Assembly (NCBI RefSeq): GCF_918741275.1
Contig: NZ_CAKKNA010000005.1
Span: 62,001 to 126,000, forward strand
Length of the DNA: 64,000 bases
Direction of reading: 5' to 3'
DNA from: Bacillus sp. CECT 9360
Lineage (GTDB): Bacteria > Bacillota > Bacilli > Bacillales > DSM-1321
The translations under genes and the position numbers were made by a program. This document shows, piece after piece, positions 1 to 8,247 of this stretch (within the stretch, counting starts at the first letter, position 1; every line of letters starts with the position of its first letter). The notes under the pieces are model-generated. The model was not told where the DNA came from, did no database searches, and worked only from the letters and a program-made list of their open reading frames with translations.

Positions 1-504
1 GATCTGTCAGATGTTTTGAAATTCTTAGTTTCCTTTTTTCTTATTTTACCGATTGTGACGTTTATCCATTTGGCTGGCCATATTTTTTTCGTCTCGATTT
101 TTGGCGGCACCAAGCGGCGGATTGTCATTGGCAACGGGACAAAATTATTTTCTGTTGGGAAAATTGAGATCAGGAAATATTATTTTTGGAATGGAGCATG
201 TGAATTTGAAACGCTAAAATATGATAATCGTTTCACCAACTCCCTTATTTATCTGGGAGGCTCCATATTCAACCTGGCGAGCATTTTTATCGTAAATTTC
301 TTAATCAGGCAGCAGATTTTGGAGGTCTCCGTTTTCTGGTACCAATTCATCTATTTTTCTTTTTATATTTTATTTTTTTCGTTATTCCCTATGTATTTTG
401 CCGATGGCAGCCCGAGTGACGGCAAGGCGGTCATACTGGCTCTTAAGAACGAGAAAGAAGATAAAATAACCGATGATATCCAAATTCGAAAGCTGGATGA
501 TTGA
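1..504 (+). CDS. Membrane protein with M50-like fold and altered metal motif (5' end outside window)
   Basis: The frame is open from base 1, so the gene starts upstream; the TTG at position 16 is only an internal codon or alternative start. The visible protein has about four hydrophobic segments. It looks like a site-2 protease (M50) relative: an HxxxH motif reading HLAGH in the first membrane segment, a GGSIFNLAS stretch resembling the family's GP-x-x-N segment, and FADGSPSDG resembling the distal DG motif. The catalytic Glu of HExxH is Leu here, so I predict no protease activity. Seen: motifs and topology. Inferred: family. It could be a regulatory or pseudo-protease or an unrelated membrane protein. 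A terminator follows immediately. Confidence 0.6.
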   Translation, partial: DLSDVLKFLVSFFLILPIVTFIHLAGHIFFVSIFGGTKRRIVIGNGTKLFSVGKIEIRKYYFWNGACEFETLKYDNRFTNSLIYLGGSIFNLASIFIVNFLIRQQILEVSVFWYQFIYFSFYILFFSLFPMYFADGSPSDGKAVILALKNEKEDKITDDIQIRKLDD

Positions 505-510
505 TCGCCC

Positions 511-548
511 AAAATACAAGAAGCCCTACTTAGGGCTTCTTGTATTTT
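511..548. terminator. Bidirectional intrinsic terminator
   Basis: A near-perfect inverted repeat has an AGCCCTA/TAGGGCT core and is extended by A-rich and T-rich arms on both sides. It lies between two convergent genes and can end transcription from either strand. Confidence 0.85.
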
Positions 549-555
549 AAACGGC

Positions 556-1746
556 CTATTCAGCTGATGTATCCAATGCCTGTTTTAGGTCATCCCAAAT
601 GTCTTCCCACGCTTCCAGGCCCACGGAAAGGCGGACTAACCGGTCGGAGATGCCCATATTTCGCCTGGATTCTTCAGGGACGACCGCGTGTGTCATTGTT
701 GCCGGGTGCTGAATCAGGCTTTCTGCATCACCGAGACTTACAGCAATTTTGATAAGTGAGAGTTGGTTAAGCAGCTTTTGTGCGTCTTGTTTGGTTCCTT
801 TTATTTCAAAAGAAATAAGGCCGCCTCCCTGTTTCATCTGCCTTTTTGTAATGGGATAGTCTGGATGATTACGATCATCCGGGTAATATACGCTATCAAT
901 TACGGGATGGTTTTTAAGCTCGCGGAAAATCTTCAGCGCATTTTCTGAGTGGCGATCCATCCGGACAGGCATTGTTTTTAGTCCACGCAACAGCAGCCAT
1001 GCATCAAAGGGAGAAATTATGCCGCCAATATCCTTTTGCGTAGTCATTGAGACACTTGAGATAAACTCCTTTTTCCCGACTACCAGTCCTGCCAAAACAT
1101 CCCCGTGTCCACAAATATATTTTGTCGCGCTGTGAAGGACAATATCACAGCCCAGCTCAAGCGGTTTCTGAAGGTAAGGAGTGGAGAATGTGTTATCGAC
1201 CACGACCGGTATGTTATAGTTCTCTGCAACACTGGCAATCATCTGTAAATCCAGCATTTTCATCGTTGGATTAATCGGTGTCTCTAAATAGATGCAAGCT
1301 GTCTCAGGACGGATCAGCGCCTTTAGCTTTTCCGGTGTCTCCATAGTACAGAAATCGTGGTTGATGTTATATTTGTTTTTCATTAACTGTAATAAACCAA
1401 ACGTACAACCATACAGTCCCTGAGAACAAATGATATGGTCGTTAGCTTTTGTCAAAGATATAAGTACAGCTGAAACGGCAGCCATTCCCGAAGCAAAGGC
1501 AAGTCCTGCTTCACCACCCTCTAAAGTAGCGATTCTCTCCTCTAACACCTTCACCGTCGGATTGCCAAGACGCGAATAAATGTATCCATCTTCCTGTCCC
1601 GCAAAACGCCTTTCCCCTTGCTCAGCTGAATCAAATGTGAAAGTAGAAGTCTGATAGATAGGTGTAACCAGGCTCCCCATATGGTCTTTCGAATCATACC
1701 CCTCATGAATGACCGCAGTTTCAATGTGTTTGTATTTCTCTCCCAT
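556..1746 (-). CDS. megL: Methionine gamma-lyase (PLP enzyme)
   Basis: The 396-residue protein belongs to the cystathionine gamma-synthase/methionine gamma-lyase family. The PLP lysine is K209 in SATKY. The segment LYGCTF carries C114, which corresponds to the cysteine (C116 in Pseudomonas) that marks true methionine gamma-lyases, favouring L-methionine breakdown to methanethiol, ammonia and 2-oxobutyrate over a trans-sulfuration enzyme. I chose the ATG at 1746 because an AGGAGG lies just upstream; a longer frame reaching 1875 has no ribosome binding site. It stands alone, and I see no SAM or T-box leader. Cystathionine gamma-lyase is the main alternative. Confidence 0.85.
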   Translation of the reverse strand: MGEKYKHIETAVIHEGYDSKDHMGSLVTPIYQTSTFTFDSAEQGERRFAGQEDGYIYSRLGNPTVKVLEERIATLEGGEAGLAFASGMAAVSAVLISLTKANDHIICSQGLYGCTFGLLQLMKNKYNINHDFCTMETPEKLKALIRPETACIYLETPINPTMKMLDLQMIASVAENYNIPVVVDNTFSTPYLQKPLELGCDIVLHSATKYICGHGDVLAGLVVGKKEFISSVSMTTQKDIGGIISPFDAWLLLRGLKTMPVRMDRHSENALKIFRELKNHPVIDSVYYPDDRNHPDYPITKRQMKQGGGLISFEIKGTKQDAQKLLNQLSLIKIAVSLGDAESLIQHPATMTHAVVPEESRRNMGISDRLVRLSVGLEAWEDIWDDLKQALDTSAE

Positions 1747-1893
1747 CGTTTCCCTCCTGAATTTTTTATCTATTTCTATAGTATGTAGGAAGAAGATGGA
1801 GCGTTTCCATAATGAAATATTAGTAACAAAGTTTTTCCAGTCATCAATTCGTTTAACGGGCAGAATTTTTTGCAATTAAGCCTTATCTGAATG

Positions 1894-2430
1894 ATCGGAC
1901 AGAAATTTCTGCGATCGAGCACAAATTCCGATTATCGAGCACAAATCTCAATCATCGAGCACAAATTTCGATCATCGAGCACAAATCTCAATCATCGAGC
2001 ACAAATTCGGATTATCGAGCACAAATTTCGATCATCGAGCACAAATTCCGATTATCGAGCACAAATTTCGATCATCGAGCACAAATTCGTATTATCGAGC
2101 ACAAATTCCGTTCATCGAGCACAAATCTCATTCATCGAGCACAAATTCCGATTATCGAGCACAAATCTCAATCATCGAGCACAAATTCCGATTATCGAGC
2201 ACAAATCTCAATCATCGAGCACAAATTCGGATTATCGAGCACAAATTCGGATTATCGAGCACAAATTCCGTTCATCGAGCACAAATCTCATTCATCGAGC
2301 ACAAATTTCGATCATCGAGCACAAATTCCGTTCATCGAGCACAAATCTCATTCATCGAGCATAAATTCCGATTATCGAGCACAAATCTCATTCATCGAGC
2401 ACAAATTCGGATTATCGAGCACAAATTTTA
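1894..2430. repeat. Tandem array, 20-bp period, about 27 units
   Basis: The core ATCGAGCACAAAT recurs 26 times in exact 20-base phase from 1914, with one degenerate unit before it. The 7 bases between cores come from a small set of variants (such as tccgatt, ctcaatc, ttcgatc, tcggatt, tccgttc, ctcattc) that recur in pairs. The only deviation in the core is one CATAAAT. An open frame across it encodes only repeat-derived low-complexity peptide. It fills the gap between megL and yfmL. Function is not known to me. Confidence 0.95.
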
Positions 2431-2490
2431 CAGGTAAGGAATTAGCCGTGAATATCCAGTACTTTAAAACATATGATTTTCTGTTTACAT

Positions 2491-2518
2491 AAAAAAAGGA
2501 GCCGCGAAGGCCCCTTTT
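2491..2518 (-). terminator. Terminator of yfmL
   Basis: On the minus strand a GGGGCC/GGCTCC stem with loop ttcgc is followed by seven T. It starts 2 bases after the yfmL stop. Confidence 0.8.
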
Positions 2519-2519
2519 C

Positions 2520-3656
2520 TCATCGTTCATCAACGATTTCACCTTTATAAAAACCTTTTTTACTCGGCGTGATTCCCAACTCACGGGTGAGTTTCTTCAA
2601 TTCCCGCTCTTCTCTTTCCGTTACAATCGACATGACCGTTCCGCTTGCACCGGCGCGGCCCGTTCTTCCGGAGCGGTGCACGTATTGATCTGTACTTTCG
2701 GGAAGGTCAACATGGATCACTGTAGTCAGTCCTTTAATATCAAGGCCTCTTGCAGCCACATCCGTTGCCAGCAGCAAAGGGTATTCCCCCGAACGGAGTT
2801 TCCTCAACGATTTCTCACGTTCCATCTTATTGGACTCACCGTGCAGGACACCTAATTCAATTCCTTTATAGTCAAGCTTTTCACTGATCACGGTTATTTG
2901 AGCAATGTCTTTTACGAAAGCGAGCCCCTTTAAGTTCTCCATTCGGTAAATTTTCTCAAGGATCCTGATTTTATCTCTTTTTTCACATACAAAATAAATA
3001 TGGTCTACCTTGGATGGGATGTTTTCACTTCTTCCGATCCTAATTATTTCCGGCTCGTTCGCCAATTCTAAAGCTAAGTTTTCAGTCTGTGCCGGTAGGG
3101 TCGCGGAAAACATAAGCACCTGCCGATCTTTAAGCGTTGACTTTATAATGTTGCTGATTGTGCCTATATGCTCAGGGACTAGCAATTGATCGCCTTCGTC
3201 CAACACAATCGTTTTTACTTCATGCATCTTGATTTTTTTCTGGGCAATCAGTTCGTAAATGCGACCGGGAGTCCCTGCAATAATCTGCGGACGCTTCTTC
3301 AATTTTTCGAGCTGTCTTTTTGGATTAGCCCCGCCAATAAAGGCCCCACTGCCTATATCGCTTCCTTCAGTCCAAATTCTGATTTCCTCGGAAATTTGCA
3401 TCACCAGTTCACGGGATGATGCGAGTACGACTGCCTGGATTGATTTTTTTTCGGTATCGATTTTTTCAAGCAACGGAAGCAGATAAGCCAATGTTTTGCC
3501 TGTCCCAGTCGGCGATTCGGCAATAAGATCCTTTCCCTCTGAGATGAAGGGAATCGCCTTGAGCTGGATTGACATCCCTTGCTCAAATCCTGCTTTTTCC
3601 CAGGATTTTTGTATAAATGGTTTCATGTTCGAGATAAATGGTGGTGTTTCAGTCAT
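2520..3656 (-). CDS. yfmL: DEAD-box RNA helicase, YfmL type
   Basis: A minimal two-domain RecA-like helicase of 378 residues without a C-terminal extension, the same size as B. subtilis YfmL (about 376). Motifs in order: SPTGTGKT (I), SSREL (Ia), TPGR (Ib), DEGD (II, in place of DEAD), SAT (III), ATDVAARGLDI (V) and HRSGRTGRAG (VI). It is an ATP-dependent RNA-remodelling protein; YfmL is linked to ribosome assembly in B. subtilis. The start at 3656 has AAAGGAG upstream. It is a single-gene unit with its own terminator. Confidence 0.9.
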   Translation of the reverse strand: MTETPPFISNMKPFIQKSWEKAGFEQGMSIQLKAIPFISEGKDLIAESPTGTGKTLAYLLPLLEKIDTEKKSIQAVVLASSRELVMQISEEIRIWTEGSDIGSGAFIGGANPKRQLEKLKKRPQIIAGTPGRIYELIAQKKIKMHEVKTIVLDEGDQLLVPEHIGTISNIIKSTLKDRQVLMFSATLPAQTENLALELANEPEIIRIGRSENIPSKVDHIYFVCEKRDKIRILEKIYRMENLKGLAFVKDIAQITVISEKLDYKGIELGVLHGESNKMEREKSLRKLRSGEYPLLLATDVAARGLDIKGLTTVIHVDLPESTDQYVHRSGRTGRAGASGTVMSIVTEREERELKKLTRELGITPSKKGFYKGEIVDER

Positions 3657-3791
3657 AAGAATCTCCTTTTAATTGATTCAAGTCCCATAGGTTACTTGCT
3701 GTATCACAATTATCTCATATTCGTTCATCCGAATGCATTATTCATCTTACTATTTCCTAATCGTGGAGTTTCAATAGCCATATGAAAATAA

Positions 3792-3839
3792 AAACCCCTT
3801 TGCTCTCCCGCTACATTTTAGCAGAGGGCAAAGGGGTTT
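3792..3839 (-). terminator. Terminator of putP
   Basis: A long stem (AAACCCCTTTGCTCTC against its complement) is followed on the minus strand by TTTTTATTTTC, 10 bases after the putP stop. Confidence 0.9.
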
Positions 3840-3848
3840 GCCTACTTA

Positions 3849-5318
3849 TTAAGTCAGTCTTTTCACAGCTTCATTAAACTCAGCTTCCACCTCACTCGAA
3901 GGTTTGGCAGTTAATAAGCTGACAACGATAATCGCAATCGTACAGGCAATAAAGCCTGGAATGATTTCATATACTTCTGCAAATTTCTCAATTTGCTCCC
4001 AGACAATGACCGTTACCGCACCGACGATTATTCCCGCGAATGCCCCCATTTTCGTCATCCGCTTCCAGTAGAGACTTAGAAGCACGACCGGTCCGAAAGC
4101 GGCACCAAATCCTGCCCAGGCATATCCGACAAGATTCAAGATGGTTTCATTCGGATTGAGGGCGAGAACCAAGGCAATCAGTGAGACCGCCAGCACAGCA
4201 AGCCGTCCGACCAGCACCAATTCTTTATCTGAAGCAGAACGTCTGATGAATGCTTTGTAAAAGTCTTCTGTCAAAGCACTGGAAGTTACCAATAGCTGCG
4301 CGGCAATCGTACTCATGATAGCTGCGAGGATGGCCGCGAGCAAGAAACCCGTAATAAGGGAAGGAAATAATTCCTGAGCCAGTTGGATAAACACCGTTTC
4401 ATGCTTACCCTTCGCAAGCGGTGCATCAGTAAGATTGAAATAAGCGATTCCGAATAACCCGGTAATCATCGCCCCGACAATCGAAAAAATCATCCAGCTC
4501 ATCCCGATTCTTCGAGCACTTTTCATTTCCTTTACAGAAGTGATCGCCATAAAACGGACGATGATATGCGGCTGGCCAAAGTAACCAAGACCCCACGCCA
4601 ATAAGGAGATAACTCCAATCGTTGTCGTTCCTTCGAATGCCTGCAGTAGTGTTGGATCAATCGAACGTATTTCATCGAGGGTTCTATCCATACTGCCGAT
4701 ATTTACAACAGTTACAATAGGCACCAATATCAGAGCGATAAACATAATAGTCCCTTGGACGAAGTCAGTCCAGCTCACCGCAAGGAATCCGCCAAATAAT
4801 GTATAAAGGATTACAACACTCGCGGTGAGCCAGACACCGGTCATATAATCCATGTTAAAAGCATTTTCGAAAAGCTGTCCTCCAGAAACCATTCCTGAAG
4901 ACGTATAAAATGTAAAAAATATTAAAATGACTAATGCAGAAGTAATTCGCAAGATCCGTGAATTGTCTTTAAAACGGTTTTCAAAAAAGTCGGGAATCGT
5001 AATCGAATTATTGGCTACCTCTGTATACGTCCTTAGACGAGGCGCCACATAAAGCCAGTTTAAATACGAACCCAAACAAAGACCAACAACAATCCAGCCG
5101 CTGCTCAACCCACTTATGTACATCGCACCAGGCAGGCCCATTAACAGCCAGCCGCTCATATCCGATGCTCCTGCGCTTAAAGCGGTCACCGCCGGACCTA
5201 AATTGCGTCCGCCCAGCATGTAATCGGTCAGGTTTGCCGTACGTCTGTAGGCAACATATCCAATCATAAGCATTCCAATCATATAAATTGCGATTGAAAT
5301 AATAACCCCATACTCCAT
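3849..5318 (-). CDS. putP: Sodium/proline symporter (PutP/OpuE family)
   Basis: A 489-residue solute:sodium symporter with about 13 hydrophobic segments. The N-terminal region has the family pattern YMLGGRNLGP and GASDMSGWLLMGLPGA that forms the Na+/proline site. It imports L-proline with Na+ as nutrient or osmoprotectant. Family members PutP (catabolic) and OpuE (osmotic) are too similar to separate by reading, and no proline-catabolic genes lie nearby. The start at 5318 is preceded by a G-rich ribosome binding site. It is divergent from the molybdoenzyme gene across about 200 bp. Confidence 0.9.
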   Translation of the reverse strand: MEYGVIISIAIYMIGMLMIGYVAYRRTANLTDYMLGGRNLGPAVTALSAGASDMSGWLLMGLPGAMYISGLSSGWIVVGLCLGSYLNWLYVAPRLRTYTEVANNSITIPDFFENRFKDNSRILRITSALVILIFFTFYTSSGMVSGGQLFENAFNMDYMTGVWLTASVVILYTLFGGFLAVSWTDFVQGTIMFIALILVPIVTVVNIGSMDRTLDEIRSIDPTLLQAFEGTTTIGVISLLAWGLGYFGQPHIIVRFMAITSVKEMKSARRIGMSWMIFSIVGAMITGLFGIAYFNLTDAPLAKGKHETVFIQLAQELFPSLITGFLLAAILAAIMSTIAAQLLVTSSALTEDFYKAFIRRSASDKELVLVGRLAVLAVSLIALVLALNPNETILNLVGYAWAGFGAAFGPVVLLSLYWKRMTKMGAFAGIIVGAVTVIVWEQIEKFAEVYEIIPGFIACTIAIIVVSLLTAKPSSEVEAEFNEAVKRLT

Positions 5319-5526
5319 AAAAATCCCCCTTCACATTTAGTTGCTAGATCGGACCCCCTAATGAGTAGATTATCAGAAATTTCTAAAAGTGTTAACAATT
5401 TTCGGATAACTAAAACAGGTTCTCGAACACTTCTATTGATGTAAGTCCATAAATATTCTATTATTGAAAGAAAAAATGTTACAAGTTAACTAGAATGATA
5501 ACTTCATTCTACATAGGAGAACAAAT

Positions 5527-7566
5527 ATGAACTCATATATAAACCAGCCTGATGGAATATTCCCTTCTGTTTGCTCACTGGATTGTCCCGATCAGTGCGG
5601 ACTTCTTCTGCATAAGAAGGATGGCAAGATTATTAAAGTCGAAGGCGATCCAAACCATCCTGTAACAAAGGGAAACATCTGCAATAAAGTCCGGAATATG
5701 ACCGCGAGGCTGTATGACCCGAAACGGCTGCAATATCCATTGAAAAGAACTGGAGCCAAAGGGGAAGGAAAATTCGAAAGAATCAGCTGGGAAGAAGCGA
5801 TTGATACGATAACAGTTAAGTGGAAGAGCCTCATCTCACAGCACGGTCCTGAGAGCATACTTCCTTACAGCTTCTATGGAAATATGGGCAATCTCAGCGC
5901 GGAGGGGATGGATCGGCGTTTTTTCAACCGGCTTGGCGCAAGCCGGCTCATCCGTTCGATATGCAACTCGGCAGGTTCACAAGGATACAAGTACACAATG
6001 GGCGGCTCCTTTGGTACTGATCCTGAAGATACGATTCATTCGAAGCTTTTTATTTTCTGGGGAATCAATGCAGTCAGCACAAATATGCACCATGTCACGA
6101 TCGCCCAACAAGCGCGGAAAAACGGCGCCAAAATCGTCGTGATCGATGTGCATAAAAACCAGACAGGACGCTGGGCTGACTGGTTCATTCCGATACTGCC
6201 CGGTACAGACAGCGCCCTTGCTCTTGGGATTATGCATATTTTATTTGCGGAGAATATGGAAGATAACGAGTTTCTAAGGAATTATACAGTGGGCGCCGAG
6301 GAATTGCGCCAGCATGTCGTTCAATATGATCCGCATACCGTATCCGCAATCACCGGCGTTCCCGTTGAAGATATTTATAAGCTTGCACGCATGTACGGGA
6401 AAACCTCCCCTGCCTACATCAGGATTGGGAATGGACTGCAACACCATGACAACGGAGGGATGTGCGTCCGGACCATTTCCTGTCTCCCGGCAATAACCGG
6501 ACAATGGCTTGTGAAAGGCGGCGGGGCCACCAAAGGGAATTCCGGATATCTTTCCCACAATGCCCGTGCTCTTCAGCGGCCTGATTTGCTGGAAAACAAA
6601 GCGACGCGCAGCATTAACATGAACGAAATCGGGAAAGCTTTGCTGGAGCTTGAGAATCCCGTTCGTTCCTTATATGTCTATAATTCCAATCCGGCCGTGG
6701 TTGCACCAGAGGCCAACAAGGTTCGAGACGGCCTGATGCGCGAAGATTTATTCACAGTCGTCCATGATTTGTTTTTAACAGAGACGGCGGCTTACGCAGA
6801 TATTGTTCTCCCTGCGTCTTCTTCTTTTGAAACGACCGATTTCTTGGCATCCTACTGGCATAACTTTATGCAAATCCAGCAGCCGGTTGTCGAAGCATAT
6901 GGAGAATCAAAATCCAATACGGATGTTTTCAAATGGCTCGCAGGCGGTATGGGATTCGATGAACAGGCCTTTAAGGATTCAGAAGAGGACATGATTGAGC
7001 AGGCTTTGGATAATCCCGCTAATCCTTATCTAGATGAGATTTCATTACGAAGCCTCTTAGACAAACAGTTTGTAAAAGCAAAAATTACTCCGCTTCTTCC
7101 CGGCAAGCTGGAAACGCCGAGCGGAAAAATAGAGCTTTACTCGGAACGGATGCTAAGGGATGGATATGATCCGCTCCCGGTCTTTCATCCTATCGTGGAT
7201 GACGAGGATCTTCCATTCCTGTTCGTTCCTGCGCCTAATCACAATTTCCTTAACTCGACTTTCTCGAATAACACGCGGCATATCGCTCTTGAAAAAGAAC
7301 CAAGATTGCATATGAATCAGATGGACGCGCATCGTTTAGGTATTGAAGATGGCGACATGGTACGGATCCATAATCAGCGGGGTGAATGTGAATTAAAGGC
7401 GGCAGTCGGAGAGAACGTTCTGCCGGGAGTACTTGTCAGCCAAGGACTCTGGGCTGACATGCCTGGAACGAAGCAACTTGTAAATGTGCTGACACCCGAT
7501 CGCATCGCCGATATGGGCGGCGGAGCCACCTTCTTCTCTGGACGGGTAGATGCTGTTAAGGTTTAA
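5527..7566 (+). CDS. yoaE: Molybdopterin oxidoreductase, YoaE type
   Basis: A 679-residue DMSO-reductase-family enzyme. An N-terminal [4Fe-4S] motif is C16-x3-C20-x3-C24-x27-C52. C146 in SICNSAG is the likely Mo ligand by position. The C-terminal part from about residue 560 is the MGD-binding beta-barrel. No Tat signal is visible, so it is probably cytoplasmic. Length and wording fit B. subtilis YoaE (about 680 residues), whose substrate is unknown to me. It is monocistronic with no electron-transfer partner beside it. A formate dehydrogenase assignment is unlikely because the usual N-terminal ferredoxin domains are missing. Confidence 0.8.
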   Translation: MNSYINQPDGIFPSVCSLDCPDQCGLLLHKKDGKIIKVEGDPNHPVTKGNICNKVRNMTARLYDPKRLQYPLKRTGAKGEGKFERISWEEAIDTITVKWKSLISQHGPESILPYSFYGNMGNLSAEGMDRRFFNRLGASRLIRSICNSAGSQGYKYTMGGSFGTDPEDTIHSKLFIFWGINAVSTNMHHVTIAQQARKNGAKIVVIDVHKNQTGRWADWFIPILPGTDSALALGIMHILFAENMEDNEFLRNYTVGAEELRQHVVQYDPHTVSAITGVPVEDIYKLARMYGKTSPAYIRIGNGLQHHDNGGMCVRTISCLPAITGQWLVKGGGATKGNSGYLSHNARALQRPDLLENKATRSINMNEIGKALLELENPVRSLYVYNSNPAVVAPEANKVRDGLMREDLFTVVHDLFLTETAAYADIVLPASSSFETTDFLASYWHNFMQIQQPVVEAYGESKSNTDVFKWLAGGMGFDEQAFKDSEEDMIEQALDNPANPYLDEISLRSLLDKQFVKAKITPLLPGKLETPSGKIELYSERMLRDGYDPLPVFHPIVDDEDLPFLFVPAPNHNFLNSTFSNNTRHIALEKEPRLHMNQMDAHRLGIEDGDMVRIHNQRGECELKAAVGENVLPGVLVSQGLWADMPGTKQLVNVLTPDRIADMGGGATFFSGRVDAVKV

Positions 7567-7584
7567 AATAAAAGGAATAAAAAA

Positions 7585-7614
7585 CAAGGCCGATTCGACA
7601 GCGAATCGGCCTTG
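7585..7614 (-). terminator. Terminator between yoaE and the stress-protein gene
   Basis: A perfect 13-bp stem with loop acag. The A-run at its left makes it a standard terminator for the minus-strand gene at 7634; T bases on the plus side are sparse. Confidence 0.85.
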
Positions 7615-7633
7615 CCTCTGTCCCGTTTTAACA

Positions 7634-8161
7634 TTAATATCTGCGCACAGAATCCTTATCAGTCAAGACACTTTCCTCACGCATGTCTGTATATGCATTT
7701 CCTGTATTCTCTGCATTATTTGTTTTCCTGGCTCCCGGATCCAATAACACGAGAAGCTTTCCATCCTTAACGTCTCTTTCATAACGATCCGCTTCATCTT
7801 CCGGAATTCCCATGCCAATCAATGCACCTGCAAGTCCGCCGGCTCCGGCGCCCAGTGCTGCCCCAGTTAAGGTAGCCGCAATTGGGCCTGCTGCCAGTAT
7901 CGGGCCAATTCCCGGAATCGCCAAGGCTCCTATGCCTGCCAATAAACCGGCAGTTCCGCCAAGCACTCCTCCTGTAGCGGCACCCGCCGTGAGGCCATCC
8001 TCTGCATTCGATCCTGTTTGTCCTTTTACTACATCTACTTCATCCTGGTCTTTCGCAACTACAGAAATATCATCACGGTCATACCCCTGGGCCTTCAATT
8101 CCTCAATGGCGCGAACCGCTTCTTCTCCATTGTCATAAACTCCAATTACGCGTTTTTCCAT
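7634..8161 (-). CDS. General stress protein, GSP17M/YflT-like
   Basis: A 175-residue protein with an N-terminal YflT-type domain (EKRVIGVYDNGEEAVRAIEEL, GYDRDDISVVAKD) followed by a glycine/alanine-rich hydrophobic stretch at about residues 70-125 and a charged tail. Such proteins are general stress proteins of unknown biochemistry in Bacillus. I chose the ATG at 8161: the upstream ATG directly abuts AGGAGG, whereas this one is 9 bases from it. A SigB-type promoter lies 46 bases upstream, which supports the assignment. Confidence 0.8.
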   Translation of the reverse strand: MEKRVIGVYDNGEEAVRAIEELKAQGYDRDDISVVAKDQDEVDVVKGQTGSNAEDGLTAGAATGGVLGGTAGLLAGIGALAIPGIGPILAAGPIAATLTGAALGAGAGGLAGALIGMGIPEDEADRYERDVKDGKLLVLLDPGARKTNNAENTGNAYTDMREESVLTDKDSVRRY

Positions 8162-8206
8162 CTTAATCATCCTCCTGTCGAATAATGATTGTGGCGCACT
8201 ATACAT

Positions 8207-8232
8207 ATACCCGAACTAGGCTGAGGACTAAC
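8207..8232 (-). promoter_or_regulatory. SigB-type promoter
   Basis: On the minus strand, GTTAGT, 14 bases, GGGTAT. The -10 matches the SigB consensus exactly and the -35 keeps GTT. It sits just upstream of the general stress gene, where SigB control is expected. Confidence 0.65.
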
Positions 8233-8247
8233 ATGGATCAGCTTTTT

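Noticed and set aside
1891..2364. Open frame through the 20-bp array as a gene
   Set aside because: The predicted peptide is a translation of the repeat (IIEHKF/SSSTN pattern), with no ribosome binding site and no independent start. The array's 20-bp unit is not a multiple of three.
1894..2430. CRISPR array
   Set aside because: Units are 20 bp with only 7-base variable parts that repeat themselves; no 28-36 bp palindromic repeat, no unique spacers, no cas genes nearby.
5527..7566. Formate dehydrogenase alpha subunit
   Set aside because: No N-terminal 2Fe-2S/4Fe-4S ferredoxin domains, the Cys spacing is C-x3-C-x3-C, and no FdhD or partner gene is near.
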